Below are positions 43,841-53,632 of a DNA stretch of 64,000 nt, in pieces. Source of the stretch: Hyphomonadaceae bacterium (GTDB lineage Bacteria > Pseudomonadota > Alphaproteobacteria > Rhizobiales > Hyphomicrobiaceae); assembly GCA_019747815.1 (NCBI GenBank), contig JAIEQJ010000023.1, positions 1 through 64,000 of the forward strand, read 5' to 3'. Within the stretch, counting starts at the first letter, position 1, and each line of letters begins with the position of its first letter. The notes beneath the pieces were generated by a model. The model was not told where the DNA came from and did not search any database. It was given only the letters and a program-made list of their open reading frames with translations. Made by a program: the position numbers and the translations under genes.

Positions 43841-44917
43841 TCAATAGCCTTCCTTCAGCAGCGGGAAGGCGCTGTCGAGCCAGGAGCGGCCGAGGGGCTC
43901 GGCGGGCGTGACGTAGCTGGGGTCGAGGTCGGCGAAGGACGTCACGCCGATGAGGCCCAGGCAACGGGTGACCTCGTCCTCCAGCAGCTCCAGCATGCGC
44001 ACGAGCGCGGCTTCACCGCCGGCGCCCAGGGCCAGGCCCTGCAGGCGGCCGATCCCCACCGCATGGGCGCCGAGCGCGATCGCCTTGACGATGTCGGCGC
44101 CGCGCATGAAGCCGCCGTCGACAATGATCTCCGCACGCCCCGCCACCGCCGCCACGATCTCCGGCAGCACGTCCATGGAGCCCCGGCCGTGATCGAGCTG
44201 ACGCCCGCCGTGGTTGGAGACGTAGATCGCGCCGATGCCGTGCTCGAGCGCGATCCGGGCATCTTCCGCCGTGGCAATACCCTTGAGGATGAAGGGGAAC
44301 TTGAACTTGGCCTTGAGACGGCCGACGTCGTCCCAGGAGAAGCGGGCCTGGAAATGGTCCTTGGGGTTGCTGCGGCGCGAGGTGGTGAGATGGCGCTTGG
44401 CAAGGTCGCGCTCGCGGCGGCCGTAGTAGTCGAGATCGACGGTGAGGCAGAGCGCGATGTAGTTGTTGGCGATGGCGCGGGCGATATGGTCCTCCACCCA
44501 GGCCGCATCGCCGCGCACGTAGAGCTGGTAGATCTTGGGGTAGTCGACGCTTGCAGCCACCACCTCGAGCCCCGGCGCACAGGCCGAACTCAGCATGTGC
44601 AGGGCGCCGAACGCAGCCGCGGCCCGCGTCGGCGGCACACCGCCGCCGGGCGCGAAATCCTGCAGCGAGCCGATAGGCGCCAGAATGACCGGCAGGCGCA
44701 GGTCCTGGCCCAGCACCCTGGCGCGGGTGCTGACGTGCTCGACATTGCGCAGAACGCGCGGGCGAAAGGCGATGGCGTCGAGCGCGCGGCGGTTGCGCTC
44801 AAGCGTGGTCTCCGTCTCGGCGCCGCCCATCAGGTAGTCCCAGCTCCCCCGGGACAGGTTGCGCTTCGCCGGCGCGAAGAACTCGTGCAGGACGGCGTAT
44901 TGCAGGTCGTCGTTCAT
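43841..44917 (-). CDS. FMN-dependent alpha-hydroxy acid dehydrogenase
   Basis: 358 residues. FMN-binding TIM barrel; the active-site His-Arg of YVSNHGGRQLDHGRG, the phosphate loop VDGGFMRGADIVKAIALGA and QLYVRGD are typical. Oxidises lactate, glycolate or mandelate; substrate unassigned. I place the start at the ATG at 44917 (MNDDLQYAVLHEFF), preceded by GGGAAGGGA; a frame extending to 45727 would run antisense through the toxin-antitoxin genes and is not credible. Confidence 0.88.
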   Translation of the reverse strand: MNDDLQYAVLHEFFAPAKRNLSRGSWDYLMGGAETETTLERNRRALDAIAFRPRVLRNVEHVSTRARVLGQDLRLPVILAPIGSLQDFAPGGGVPPTRAAAAFGALHMLSSACAPGLEVVAASVDYPKIYQLYVRGDAAWVEDHIARAIANNYIALCLTVDLDYYGRRERDLAKRHLTTSRRSNPKDHFQARFSWDDVGRLKAKFKFPFILKGIATAEDARIALEHGIGAIYVSNHGGRQLDHGRGSMDVLPEIVAAVAGRAEIIVDGGFMRGADIVKAIALGAHAVGIGRLQGLALGAGGEAALVRMLELLEDEVTRCLGLIGVTSFADLDPSYVTPAEPLGRSWLDSAFPLLKEGY

Positions 44918-45111
44918 TCCCTTCCCCGAATGCGCATGCCGTGTCGCATGCAAGAGCGCACGCAACATAGCCACATGCAGCGGCTCAGGAGAAGATCGCA
45001 TGCAGCGGGCCTGGCATCGACTGAGATGATCGATCAGGTGACGCAGCTGGCGCCCACGCTCGGCGGATCCCCGAGCCTTGGGCAGAAGAAAAGTGGACTT
45101 TGAGGACAATG

Positions 45112-45155
45112 CTCCAAGGCGGACTTGGAGTATAGTACTAGGTACTATATATAAT
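45112..45155 (+). promoter_or_regulatory. Toxin-antitoxin promoter with operator
   Basis: Perfect operator TATAGTAC-TAG-GTACTATA (45131-45149) overlaps the start of the -10 box TATAAT (45150-45155). A second 7-bp inverted repeat CTCCAAG/CTTGGAG (45112-45130) covers a weak -35 TTGGAG. Expected start is near 45162, two bases from the toxin ATG, so the transcript is nearly leaderless. Confidence 0.7.
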
Positions 45156-45163
45156 AGGGGCCG

Positions 45164-45526
45164 ATGCGGGTCTTTCTCACCAAAGATTTTGCTCGTTTTG
45201 CCCGCAAGGAGCGTATCAAGCCCGATGTCCTTCACGAGGCCATTGATAGAGCAAGGCGCGGTCTCATCGATGCCGACCTCGGTGGCGGTCTTATCAAACA
45301 GCGTGTGGCACGACCCGGACAAGGGCGCTCGCGGAGTTACCGCACCATCATCGCCTACCGCGCGGGCGCGCGAGGCTTCTTCATGTACGGTTTCGCGAAA
45401 AGCGAACGCGATAACGTCAATGATCGGGAGCTCACTATCATCAAGAGAGCTGCACAAGTGTTGATGAGGATGACGGATGACGAGATCGAGACTGCGCTCG
45501 CGGCCAAAGAGCTGGCGGAGATCTGA
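45164..45526 (+). CDS. HigB/RelE-superfamily toxin
   Basis: 120 residues. The pattern FARFARKERIKPDVLHEAI, then RPGQGRSRSYRTIIAYRAGARGFFMYGFAKSERDNV, matches the RelE/HigB-type toxins that cleave mRNA at the ribosome; basic residues R and K cluster mid-protein. The toxin gene comes first, as in higBA loci. Its stop codon directly abuts the antitoxin start (no spacing), so translation is coupled. Lower GC than neighbours suggests gene transfer. Confidence 0.75.
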   Translation: MRVFLTKDFARFARKERIKPDVLHEAIDRARRGLIDADLGGGLIKQRVARPGQGRSRSYRTIIAYRAGARGFFMYGFAKSERDNVNDRELTIIKRAAQVLMRMTDDEIETALAAKELAEI

Positions 45527-45844
45527 ATGGCTAAGAGGTTTAAAAGCAAGGTTGCCGGGTCGATGCATCGCACGATGGCGGGCCTGCACAAGATCGGCAT
45601 CGTCGACAAGAAGACGATGCGCGAGTTCGACCTGATGTGCCTCACGAAGGTGGAGGCGTTGAGCCCGCGAGAAATTCGACAGCTGAGGGAGACTGCAGGG
45701 GTCAGCCAGGAGATTTTTGCCCAGCATATCGGCGTGTCGAAAGACCTGGTGTCCAAGTGGGAGCGAGGCGAGAAGAAACCATCAGGCCCCTCGCTCAAGC
45801 TTCTATCACTCGTGAAGCACAAAGGCCTCGAGGCGATCGCCTGA
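45527..45844 (+). CDS. XRE-family antitoxin (HigA-like)
   Basis: 105 residues. An XRE-type helix-turn-helix at about 55-90 (LSPREIRQLRETAGVSQEIF, then HIGVSKDLVSKWERGEKKPSG) binds DNA; the N-terminal arm likely binds the toxin. The expected operator is the perfect palindrome at 45131-45149. Coupled to the toxin gene with no gap. Confidence 0.8.
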   Translation: MAKRFKSKVAGSMHRTMAGLHKIGIVDKKTMREFDLMCLTKVEALSPREIRQLRETAGVSQEIFAQHIGVSKDLVSKWERGEKKPSGPSLKLLSLVKHKGLEAIA

Positions 45845-45937
45845 GCGCTTACGACCAGGAGAACAGCGCTCTTCTTCAATCGGACTTCTCGGCACCGACA
45901 CTGTCGGCTGTGACCTCAGCGGCGCTCGTTCCCGGCG

Positions 45938-47437
45938 TCAAATCTTCTGATTGTACTCGCCGACCTCGGGGAACTTGGCGAGGCGGGCGTCGATGTCGGC
46001 GAAGATGGCGCGCATGTTGGCCTCCGACACCGGGCTCTCGACCACGATCACCAGCTCGGGCTTGTTGGAGGAGGCACGCACCAGGCCCCAGGTGCCGTCC
46101 TCCAGCACCACGCGCACTCCGTTGACCGTGACGAGGTCGCGGATCTTCTGGCCGGCGACGGTGCCGCCATTGCGGGCCGCGTCCTTGTACTGGGCGGTGA
46201 CCTTGTCGACGATGCCATATTTGACCTCGTCGGCGCAGTGCGGCGACATGGTGGGCGAGCCCCAGGTCTTGGGCAGCGCGTTCTTGAGATCGGCGAGCGA
46301 TCTGCCCGGATTGCGGTCGAGCATGTCGCACACCGCGATGGCCGCGATAAGACCGTCGTCGTAGCCCTTGCCGAGCGGCGGCTGGAAGAAAAAGTGACCC
46401 GACTTCTCGAAGCCCACCAGCGCCTTCTGCTCGTGCGTGTAGCGCTTCATGTAGGAATGGCCGGTCTTCCAGTAGAGCGTGCGCGCGCCGTTGGCGTTGA
46501 GCACGGGATCGGTGATGAAGAGGCCGGTCGATTTCACGTCGGCGACAAAGACGGCATTGGCGTGCTGGGCGGAGAGATCGCGCGCCAGCATCACGCCCAC
46601 CTTGTCGGCAAAGATCTCGTGGCCTTCGTTGTCGACCACGCCGCAGCGGTCGCCGTCGCCGTCGAAGCCGAGGCCGGCGTCGGCCTTGTGGCTACGCACG
46701 GCCTCGGCGATGGCGTGCAGCATCTTCATGTCCTCGGGATTGGGATTGTAGCGCGGGAAGGTGTAGTCGAGGTTGCAATCGAGCGGCACCACCTCACAGC
46801 CGAGCCCCTCCAGCACCTTCGGCGCAAATGCGCCCGCGGTGCCGTTGCCGCAGGCTGCCACGACCTTGAGCCGGCGCTTGAAGCGGGGCCGGCTGGTGAG
46901 CGCCTTGATGTAGCGCTCGGCGATGTCAGGCACGAACACATAGCGGCCGCCCGGTGCCGCTTCGGTCTCGCCAGCCAGCACGATCTCCTTGAGGGCCGTC
47001 ATCTCGTCGGGGCCGAACGTGAGCGGGCGATGGAAGCCCATCTTGATACCGGTCCAGCCGTTGTCGTTGTGGCTGGCAGTGACCATCGCCACGCCTTCCA
47101 CGCCAAGCTCGAACTGGGCGAAGTAGGCCATGGGCGACAGCGCAAGGCCGATGTCGTGCACCTCGGCACCGCCCGCAAGCAGTCCGGTGATCAGGGCCTG
47201 TTTCACGCTCGCCGAATAGGAGCGGTAGTCGTGGCCCACCACGAAGCGCTTCGGCACGGCGCGGCGGCCGGCCAGCGTCGCCAGTCCCAGGCCGATGGCG
47301 TTGAGCCCCATGAGGTTGATCTCCTGGGGGAACAGCCAGCGCGCGTCGTACTCGCGAAATCCGGTCGGCTTGACCAGAGGCAGGCGCTCGAACTCGGCCG
47401 TGTTGGGCTGCAGATCGGCGCGCGGTTTGGGAAGCAT
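45938..47437 (-). CDS. Phosphomannomutase/phosphoglucomutase
   Basis: 499 residues of the alpha-D-phosphohexomutase superfamily. Phosphoserine loop TASHNDNGWTGIKMG, metal loop GFDGDGDRCGVVD and substrate loop EKSGHFFF are all intact. It interconverts hexose 1- and 6-phosphates for surface polysaccharide or LPS precursors (AlgC/ManB-like). The phosphoserine loop is TASHND rather than the usual TASHNP. ATG at 47437. Monocistronic. Confidence 0.9.
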   Translation of the reverse strand: MLPKPRADLQPNTAEFERLPLVKPTGFREYDARWLFPQEINLMGLNAIGLGLATLAGRRAVPKRFVVGHDYRSYSASVKQALITGLLAGGAEVHDIGLALSPMAYFAQFELGVEGVAMVTASHNDNGWTGIKMGFHRPLTFGPDEMTALKEIVLAGETEAAPGGRYVFVPDIAERYIKALTSRPRFKRRLKVVAACGNGTAGAFAPKVLEGLGCEVVPLDCNLDYTFPRYNPNPEDMKMLHAIAEAVRSHKADAGLGFDGDGDRCGVVDNEGHEIFADKVGVMLARDLSAQHANAVFVADVKSTGLFITDPVLNANGARTLYWKTGHSYMKRYTHEQKALVGFEKSGHFFFQPPLGKGYDDGLIAAIAVCDMLDRNPGRSLADLKNALPKTWGSPTMSPHCADEVKYGIVDKVTAQYKDAARNGGTVAGQKIRDLVTVNGVRVVLEDGTWGLVRASSNKPELVIVVESPVSEANMRAIFADIDARLAKFPEVGEYNQKI

Positions 47438-47565
47438 TGACGGGACCCTGCTTGGAACCGGCCATCAATAGGATTGCGCATTGCACAACGCAAGCACGCG
47501 GACGGCCCGCATGTGACAAAAGACCCTAGCGGCTCAGTGGTCTGGTCGAGCGGTCGGGGCGGCGC

Positions 47566-48147
47566 CTACTCGTGCAGGATCAGCATGCCGCTGCGGATGT
47601 CGACGCGCTGCAGGCGGCTCAGGAACGACATGCCGAGCAGGGTGGTTCCGAGCTTGCCGGCCTCCATCACGGCGCCGGATACGTTGCGGACGGTGATGTC
47701 GCCCACACTGATGCGATCGATGGTGACGGGCGCGATGCGGGCATAGCCGTTCGCGGTGCTGACCCGATGCGTGAAATCGCTGTCGCGGACATAGAGGCCG
47801 GCAGCGCGCGCATCCTCGAAGCTGAGCGCCACGATCGAGGCCCCGGTGTCGACCATCACGTTGATGGGCCGTCCATTGATCTCCGCGCGCGCATGAAAAT
47901 GGCCGTAGGCCCCGGCCCTGAGCTCCACCGTGCGGCCCTTGGCGGCGACGCCGGGCTCGCGTCCCCCCTGACCGTCACGCTCGCTGACGGTCACGCGCGC
48001 CGCCGTTGGCTCCGGCGTGCCCAGCAGAATGTCTGCAATGGCCTTGATCTCGCCGAAATAGGCAATGCTGGCGGCCGTGAAGACGGCGGCGACGCCCCAT
48101 CCCATCGCCATGCGGGCGGCCTGCCGTGGTCCGGATGTGATCGCCAT
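47566..48147 (-). CDS. TIGR02281-type clan AA aspartic protease, paralogue A
   Basis: 193 residues with an N-terminal transmembrane helix (about 13-30) and a retropepsin-like domain: active site MVDTGASIVALS, then ITVRNVSGAVMEAGKLGTTLLGMSFLSRL. This single-lobe protease family is widespread in alphaproteobacteria and faces the periplasm. It lies 59 bp from a longer paralogue on the same strand, probably in one operon. Confidence 0.85.
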   Translation of the reverse strand: MAITSGPRQAARMAMGWGVAAVFTAASIAYFGEIKAIADILLGTPEPTAARVTVSERDGQGGREPGVAAKGRTVELRAGAYGHFHARAEINGRPINVMVDTGASIVALSFEDARAAGLYVRDSDFTHRVSTANGYARIAPVTIDRISVGDITVRNVSGAVMEAGKLGTTLLGMSFLSRLQRVDIRSGMLILHE

Positions 48148-48206
48148 GACGCAAGAACTCGACGCCGGACCCCAAGCAGCCGCAGGCGGGCTGCCGCGGG
48201 GCCCGC

Positions 48207-48914
48207 CTAGCTGCGCAGGGTCAGATACTCACTCGTGAATTCATAAGACCGCAGGCGGCTTAAGAAACTCATACCGAGCAGGTTGTCCTTCAGCGCTCCC
48301 GGCCGGGCCACCAGGGCATCGACGTCGTCCAGGACGATGTTGCCGACCGCCAGGTTGCGCAGGCGCACGCTCGCCGCATAAGTGGTGCCGTTGGCCGTCT
48401 GGACGGGCACCGCATAGCGCAGCCGCTCCACATCGATCCCCAGCCGCTGGGCGTCCGCCGGCTTCAGGACGACGGTGGAGGCCCCGGTATCGACCAGCAT
48501 GCTGAGCGCAATGCCGTTGGCCTCGGTCTTAACCATAAAGTGGCCATCGGACCGCTTGCGGATACGGACCGACCGTTCGCCCACCACCTGCGGCTCGCCC
48601 CGCAAGGCCGTGCCCGGCGGCAGCAGCTCACCGGCCACGCGGTGGCCAAGGCCCAGCAGCTCCTCCCGGAAGCTGTACCCGGCCACCAGCACCACGGCCA
48701 CCAGCGCCCAGGTCAAAACATCCCGCACCGCCTGCCCGGCCCGCCCGCGGTAGCTGCCGGCCAGCGACGAGGCGATGAAGATGAGCAGCGCCACGCCGGC
48801 GACGAGGATGGCAAAGTCCGACGGATCAAAGCCTGCAATCGTGCCGGCATCGGCACGCAGCAGCAGCACCAATGCCGCAACGACCAGAAGCAACAGGGCA
48901 ACCCACGCTCCCAT
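48207..48914 (-). CDS. TIGR02281-type clan AA aspartic protease, paralogue B
   Basis: 235 residues. Two to three N-terminal transmembrane helices (residues 5-100), then the retropepsin domain with MLVDTGASTVVLKPADAQRLGID and LGMSFLSRLRSYEF. Longer membrane anchor than paralogue A. Start is 3 bp from the DUF1289 stop. Confidence 0.85.
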   Translation of the reverse strand: MGAWVALLLLVVAALVLLLRADAGTIAGFDPSDFAILVAGVALLIFIASSLAGSYRGRAGQAVRDVLTWALVAVVLVAGYSFREELLGLGHRVAGELLPPGTALRGEPQVVGERSVRIRKRSDGHFMVKTEANGIALSMLVDTGASTVVLKPADAQRLGIDVERLRYAVPVQTANGTTYAASVRLRNLAVGNIVLDDVDALVARPGALKDNLLGMSFLSRLRSYEFTSEYLTLRS

Positions 48915-48917
48915 GCC

Positions 48918-49097
48918 TCATCTCTCCGCTGCCGCGCGCGCCGGCCGGGGCCGGTCCGACAACTCAAGCATAATACGCCGCCGCTCGCCGTCGGTCATCG
49001 TCGCCCAGCGCGAAATTTCGTCGAGCGACCGGCCGCAACCGGTGCACAGGCGGCTCTTCGGCTCGATCACGCAAACATTGACGCAAGGCGTTTCCAT
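48918..49097 (-). CDS. DUF1289 protein
   Basis: 59 residues. CVNVCVIEPKSRLCTGCGRSLDEIS carries the four cysteines typical of DUF1289, probably a small metal-binding (zinc or Fe-S) protein. First gene of the cluster with the aspartic proteases; 3-bp gap to the next start. ATG at 49097. Confidence 0.85.
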   Translation of the reverse strand: METPCVNVCVIEPKSRLCTGCGRSLDEISRWATMTDGERRRIMLELSDRPRPARAAAER

Positions 49098-49197
49098 GAA
49101 GGTTTTGCCGGACAAAAGACCAAAAATTGGGGATAAAACCCCGCACCAGCGCAGAATGTAGGAAGACCGCCCGCGCGTGGCAATGCGCTGCGGGGCC

Positions 49198-50832
<1,635 letters not shown>

Positions 50833-51121
50833 TTCGACACTGGATTGGGGCCGGGGTGGCCAGATGCGGTTAATGTCGGGGTAATTCCTAAATTAGGATT
50901 TAACGCCAACAAGTTGTAAGGACGAGATGTAAGTGGATGGTAACTGCCCGCCGCGCGGCCTCTGGCGCTTGTTCAACTTGCACCGCCAATGCTGCTCCTT
51001 TACCACTCGTTAGCCTTATGGAGGCGAGCATGAGGTTCCTGCAAACGCCGACCGCCCTCCATCTGCGGCCCGTGTCCGCTGCGGGACCGAACAGGGTGGC
51101 GAAGGCGCGAGGGCGGGCTCC

Positions 51122-51865
51122 ATGAAGCTCACGGTGGTTGGCTGCGGAGATGCGTTCGGCTCGGGCGGGCGCCTGCAAACCAGCTATCACGTGGAAACCG
51201 CCCAGACGCGCTTTCTCATCGATTGCGGTGCGACCGCGTTGATCGGGCTGAGCCGGCTCGGCATCGATCCCAACTCGATACCGACGATTTTCATCACTCA
51301 CCTGCACGGCGACCATTATGCCGGGCTCGTGTGGTGGCTGATCCACGCCCAGCATGTCGCCAAGCGCACGGTGCCGTTGACGGTGGCGGGGCCGGAAGGC
51401 ATCGAGGCCCGCTTCAAGACCGCGGCCGAGGCGCTGTTTCCAGGCTCGACGGGCGTGCAGCGAAGATACGATCTGACGTTTCTGGAATACGCACGCGAGA
51501 CGCCGCTTAATGTCGGCCCCGTGCGCGTGACCCCGTTCGAGGTCAAGCATTTCTCCGGTGCACCGCCCTATGCGTTGCGCTTCGAGACCGACGGCAAGGT
51601 GCTGAGCTTCACCGGCGACACCGAGTGGGTGGAGACGCTGGTGCCGGCCGGGCGCGGCGCCGACCTCTACATCATGGAATGCTACCAGTTCGAAGGCGAG
51701 CCGCGCTTCCATACGAGCTGGAGGACCATCGAGCGCAATCTCGACCGCATCGGCGCCAAGCGGGTGATGCTCACGCACATGGCCGATGGGATGCTCGCCC
51801 GCCGCGGCGAGGTGGCCGACCCGCGCATCGTGCTGGCCGAGGACGGCCTTGTGCTCGACGTGTGA
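51122..51865 (+). CDS. MBL-fold hydrolase, RNase Z-like
   Basis: 247 residues. Zinc motif HLHGDH (His60 to His65) plus the DCG and FTGDTEW segments are typical of RNase Z-like and phosphodiesterase MBL proteins. The exosite that tRNA 3' processing needs is not visible, so it may instead be a cyclic-nucleotide or phosphonate-type phosphodiesterase. Divergent from the histidine kinase (289-bp gap with no other gene). Confidence 0.85.
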   Translation: MKLTVVGCGDAFGSGGRLQTSYHVETAQTRFLIDCGATALIGLSRLGIDPNSIPTIFITHLHGDHYAGLVWWLIHAQHVAKRTVPLTVAGPEGIEARFKTAAEALFPGSTGVQRRYDLTFLEYARETPLNVGPVRVTPFEVKHFSGAPPYALRFETDGKVLSFTGDTEWVETLVPAGRGADLYIMECYQFEGEPRFHTSWRTIERNLDRIGAKRVMLTHMADGMLARRGEVADPRIVLAEDGLVLDV

Positions 51866-51911
51866 TTATGAGACTGCAACTGGTCATCCCGTTCGCCTCC
51901 GGCGCGCCGGC

Positions 51912-52589
51912 ATGAGCCGCGAGCTGGCCCGGCTGGTGCGGGAGGTGAAGGCTTGCCGCATCTGCGTCGATGCGCCCGCCGGCACGCCGTTGCCCCATGA
52001 ACCGAGGCCGGTGTTGCGGCCGAGTGCGACGGCGCGCCTGTGCATCTGCGCCCAGGCGCCGGGCGCGCGGGTGCATGCCTCGGGCCGGCCCTTCACCGAT
52101 CCCTCCGGCGACCGCCTGCGCGCGTGGCTCGCACTTTCACCACAGGAATTCTACGATCAGCGCCGGGTGGCGATTGTGCCCATGGGGTTCTGCTTTCCCG
52201 GCCATGACCGGGCCGGAGGCGACCTGCCGCCGCGCAAGGAATGCGCCCGCGCCTGGCACCCGCGCCTGTTCGCGCTCATGCCGCAGCTCGAGCTTGTCCT
52301 GCTGGTCGGCAGCTACGCCCAGCGCTGGCACCTCGGCGCCGCCGCAGGGTCCAAAGGCTCCCCTGGCTCCCCTGGCTCCCCTGGCTCCCCTGGCTCCCCT
52401 GGCTCCCCTGGCTCCATGACGGAGGCCGTGCACCGCTGGCGGGAACAACTCGCGGATGCAGCCAGGCCGCGGCGCGTTGCGCTGCCGCATCCGTCCTGGC
52501 GCAACAATGCGTGGTTGTCTGCCAATGCATGGTTTGAGCGCGACATGCTGCCCGCGCTGCGCCGGGAGGTCCGCCGCCTGCTGATCTGA
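51912..52589 (+). CDS. Uracil-DNA glycosylase-superfamily protein with GSP tandem repeat
   Basis: 225 residues. Region CICAQAPGARVHASGRPF (44-61) is the first UDG motif and LPHPSWRNNAWL the second; CRIC and further cysteines could hold an Fe-S cluster as in family 4. Residues 149-168 are a run of six Gly-Ser-Pro triplets in a loop, encoded by a 60-bp tandem repeat. Start at ATG 51912. It follows the MBL gene by 46 bp. Confidence 0.8.
   Translation: MSRELARLVREVKACRICVDAPAGTPLPHEPRPVLRPSATARLCICAQAPGARVHASGRPFTDPSGDRLRAWLALSPQEFYDQRRVAIVPMGFCFPGHDRAGGDLPPRKECARAWHPRLFALMPQLELVLLVGSYAQRWHLGAAAGSKGSPGSPGSPGSPGSPGSPGSMTEAVHRWREQLADAARPRRVALPHPSWRNNAWLSANAWFERDMLPALRREVRRLLI
52356..52415. repeat. 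Tandem repeat of a 9-bp unit (about 6.7 copies)
   Basis: GGCTCCCCT repeated six times followed by a partial unit GGCTCC. It is in frame and codes for GSP triplets. Copy number is expected to vary by slippage. Confidence 0.95.
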
Positions 52590-52595
52590 AGGACA

Positions 52596-52616
52596 CAGGC
52601 CTTGGAAAAGGGCCTG
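52596..52616 (+). terminator. Hairpin after the glycosylase-like gene
   Basis: CAGGCC(TT)/(AAG)GGCCTG with a one-base bulge and a short loop, 7 bp past the stop. No T-tract. It separates this gene from livH. Confidence 0.4.
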
Positions 52617-52708
52617 GGGAAGCCGCCTCGGCAGCGTAGGCTTGCGTTGTAGCTCCTGCGCGGCACTGCTAGCTTGCGCTGAGACTCGGGGGAGCAAAGA
52701 GCGCAACG

Positions 52709-53626
52709 GTGGAATATTTCGTCCAGCAGCTCATCAATGGCATCACGCTGGGCTCGATCTATGGGCTCATTGCCATCGGCTATACGATGGTGTTCGGCAT
52801 CATCGGCATGGTGAACTTCGCCCACGGCGACGTGTTCATGCTGTCGGCGTTCATCGCCCTGATCCTGCTGCTGGCCCTCACGCAGATGCTGGGCATCACA
52901 CCCTTGGCGCTGGCGCTGTTCATTGTGCTGATCTTGGCGATGCTGCTCACCTCGCTGTGGGCCTGGGCCATCGAGCGGCTGGCCTACCGGCCGCTGCGGG
53001 GCTCGTTCCGGCTGGCGCCGCTGATTTCCGCCATCGGCATGTCGATCTTCCTGTCGAACCTCGTGCAGGTGACGCAGGGCCCCCGCAACAAGCCGGTGCC
53101 GGAGATCCTGAACGGGGTCTTCACCTTCGGCGATCCGGAGGGCTACACCGTCACCCTGTCCTACAAGCAGATCCTGATCGTGGCCGTCACCGCCGTGCTG
53201 CTGGCCGCCTTCTGGTATGTGGTGCAGAGGACCTCGATCGGACGCGCCCAGCGGGCCTGCGAGCAGGACCGCAAGATGGCCGCCCTGCTCGGCGTCAACG
53301 TCAACCGCACCATCTCGCTGACCTTCGTGATGGGCGCGGCGCTGGCCGCCGTCGCCGGCCTGCTCTTCATGATCTACTACGGCGTGGTGCACTTCAACGA
53401 CGGCTTCGTTCCGGGTGTGAAGGCCTTCACGGCGGCCGTGCTGGGCGGCATCGGCTCGCTGCCGGGCGCGGTGCTCGGCGGCCTGCTGATCGGGCTCATC
53501 GAGGTGCTCTGGTCGGGCTACTTCTCGAACGACTACAAGGATGTGGCGACCTTCTCGATCCTGGTGATCACGCTGGTGTTCCTGCCCTCGGGCCTGCTCG
53601 GTCGGCCCGAGGTCGAAAAGGTCTAA
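52709..53626 (+). CDS. livH: Branched-chain amino acid ABC transporter permease LivH
   Basis: 305 residues, about eight transmembrane helices. Begins GTG EYFVQQLINGITLGSIYG, typical of LivH; contains GMSIFLSNLVQ and the EAA loop ACEQDRKMAALLGVNVNRTI. GTG start at 52709 after a purine-rich leader. First gene of the livHMGF cluster, with livM 6 bp on. Confidence 0.92.
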   Translation: MEYFVQQLINGITLGSIYGLIAIGYTMVFGIIGMVNFAHGDVFMLSAFIALILLLALTQMLGITPLALALFIVLILAMLLTSLWAWAIERLAYRPLRGSFRLAPLISAIGMSIFLSNLVQVTQGPRNKPVPEILNGVFTFGDPEGYTVTLSYKQILIVAVTAVLLAAFWYVVQRTSIGRAQRACEQDRKMAALLGVNVNRTISLTFVMGAALAAVAGLLFMIYYGVVHFNDGFVPGVKAFTAAVLGGIGSLPGAVLGGLLIGLIEVLWSGYFSNDYKDVATFSILVITLVFLPSGLLGRPEVEKV

Positions 53627-53632
53627 AAGCCG

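Noticed and set aside
43841-45727. Fusion of the hydroxyacid dehydrogenase with an upstream extension
   Set aside because: The extra 270 codons run antisense through the toxin-antitoxin genes, and a good ribosome site and family start lie at 44917.
52356-52415. CRISPR-like repeat array
   Set aside because: Units are 9 bp, contiguous and without spacers, and they lie within a protein gene. No cas genes are present.
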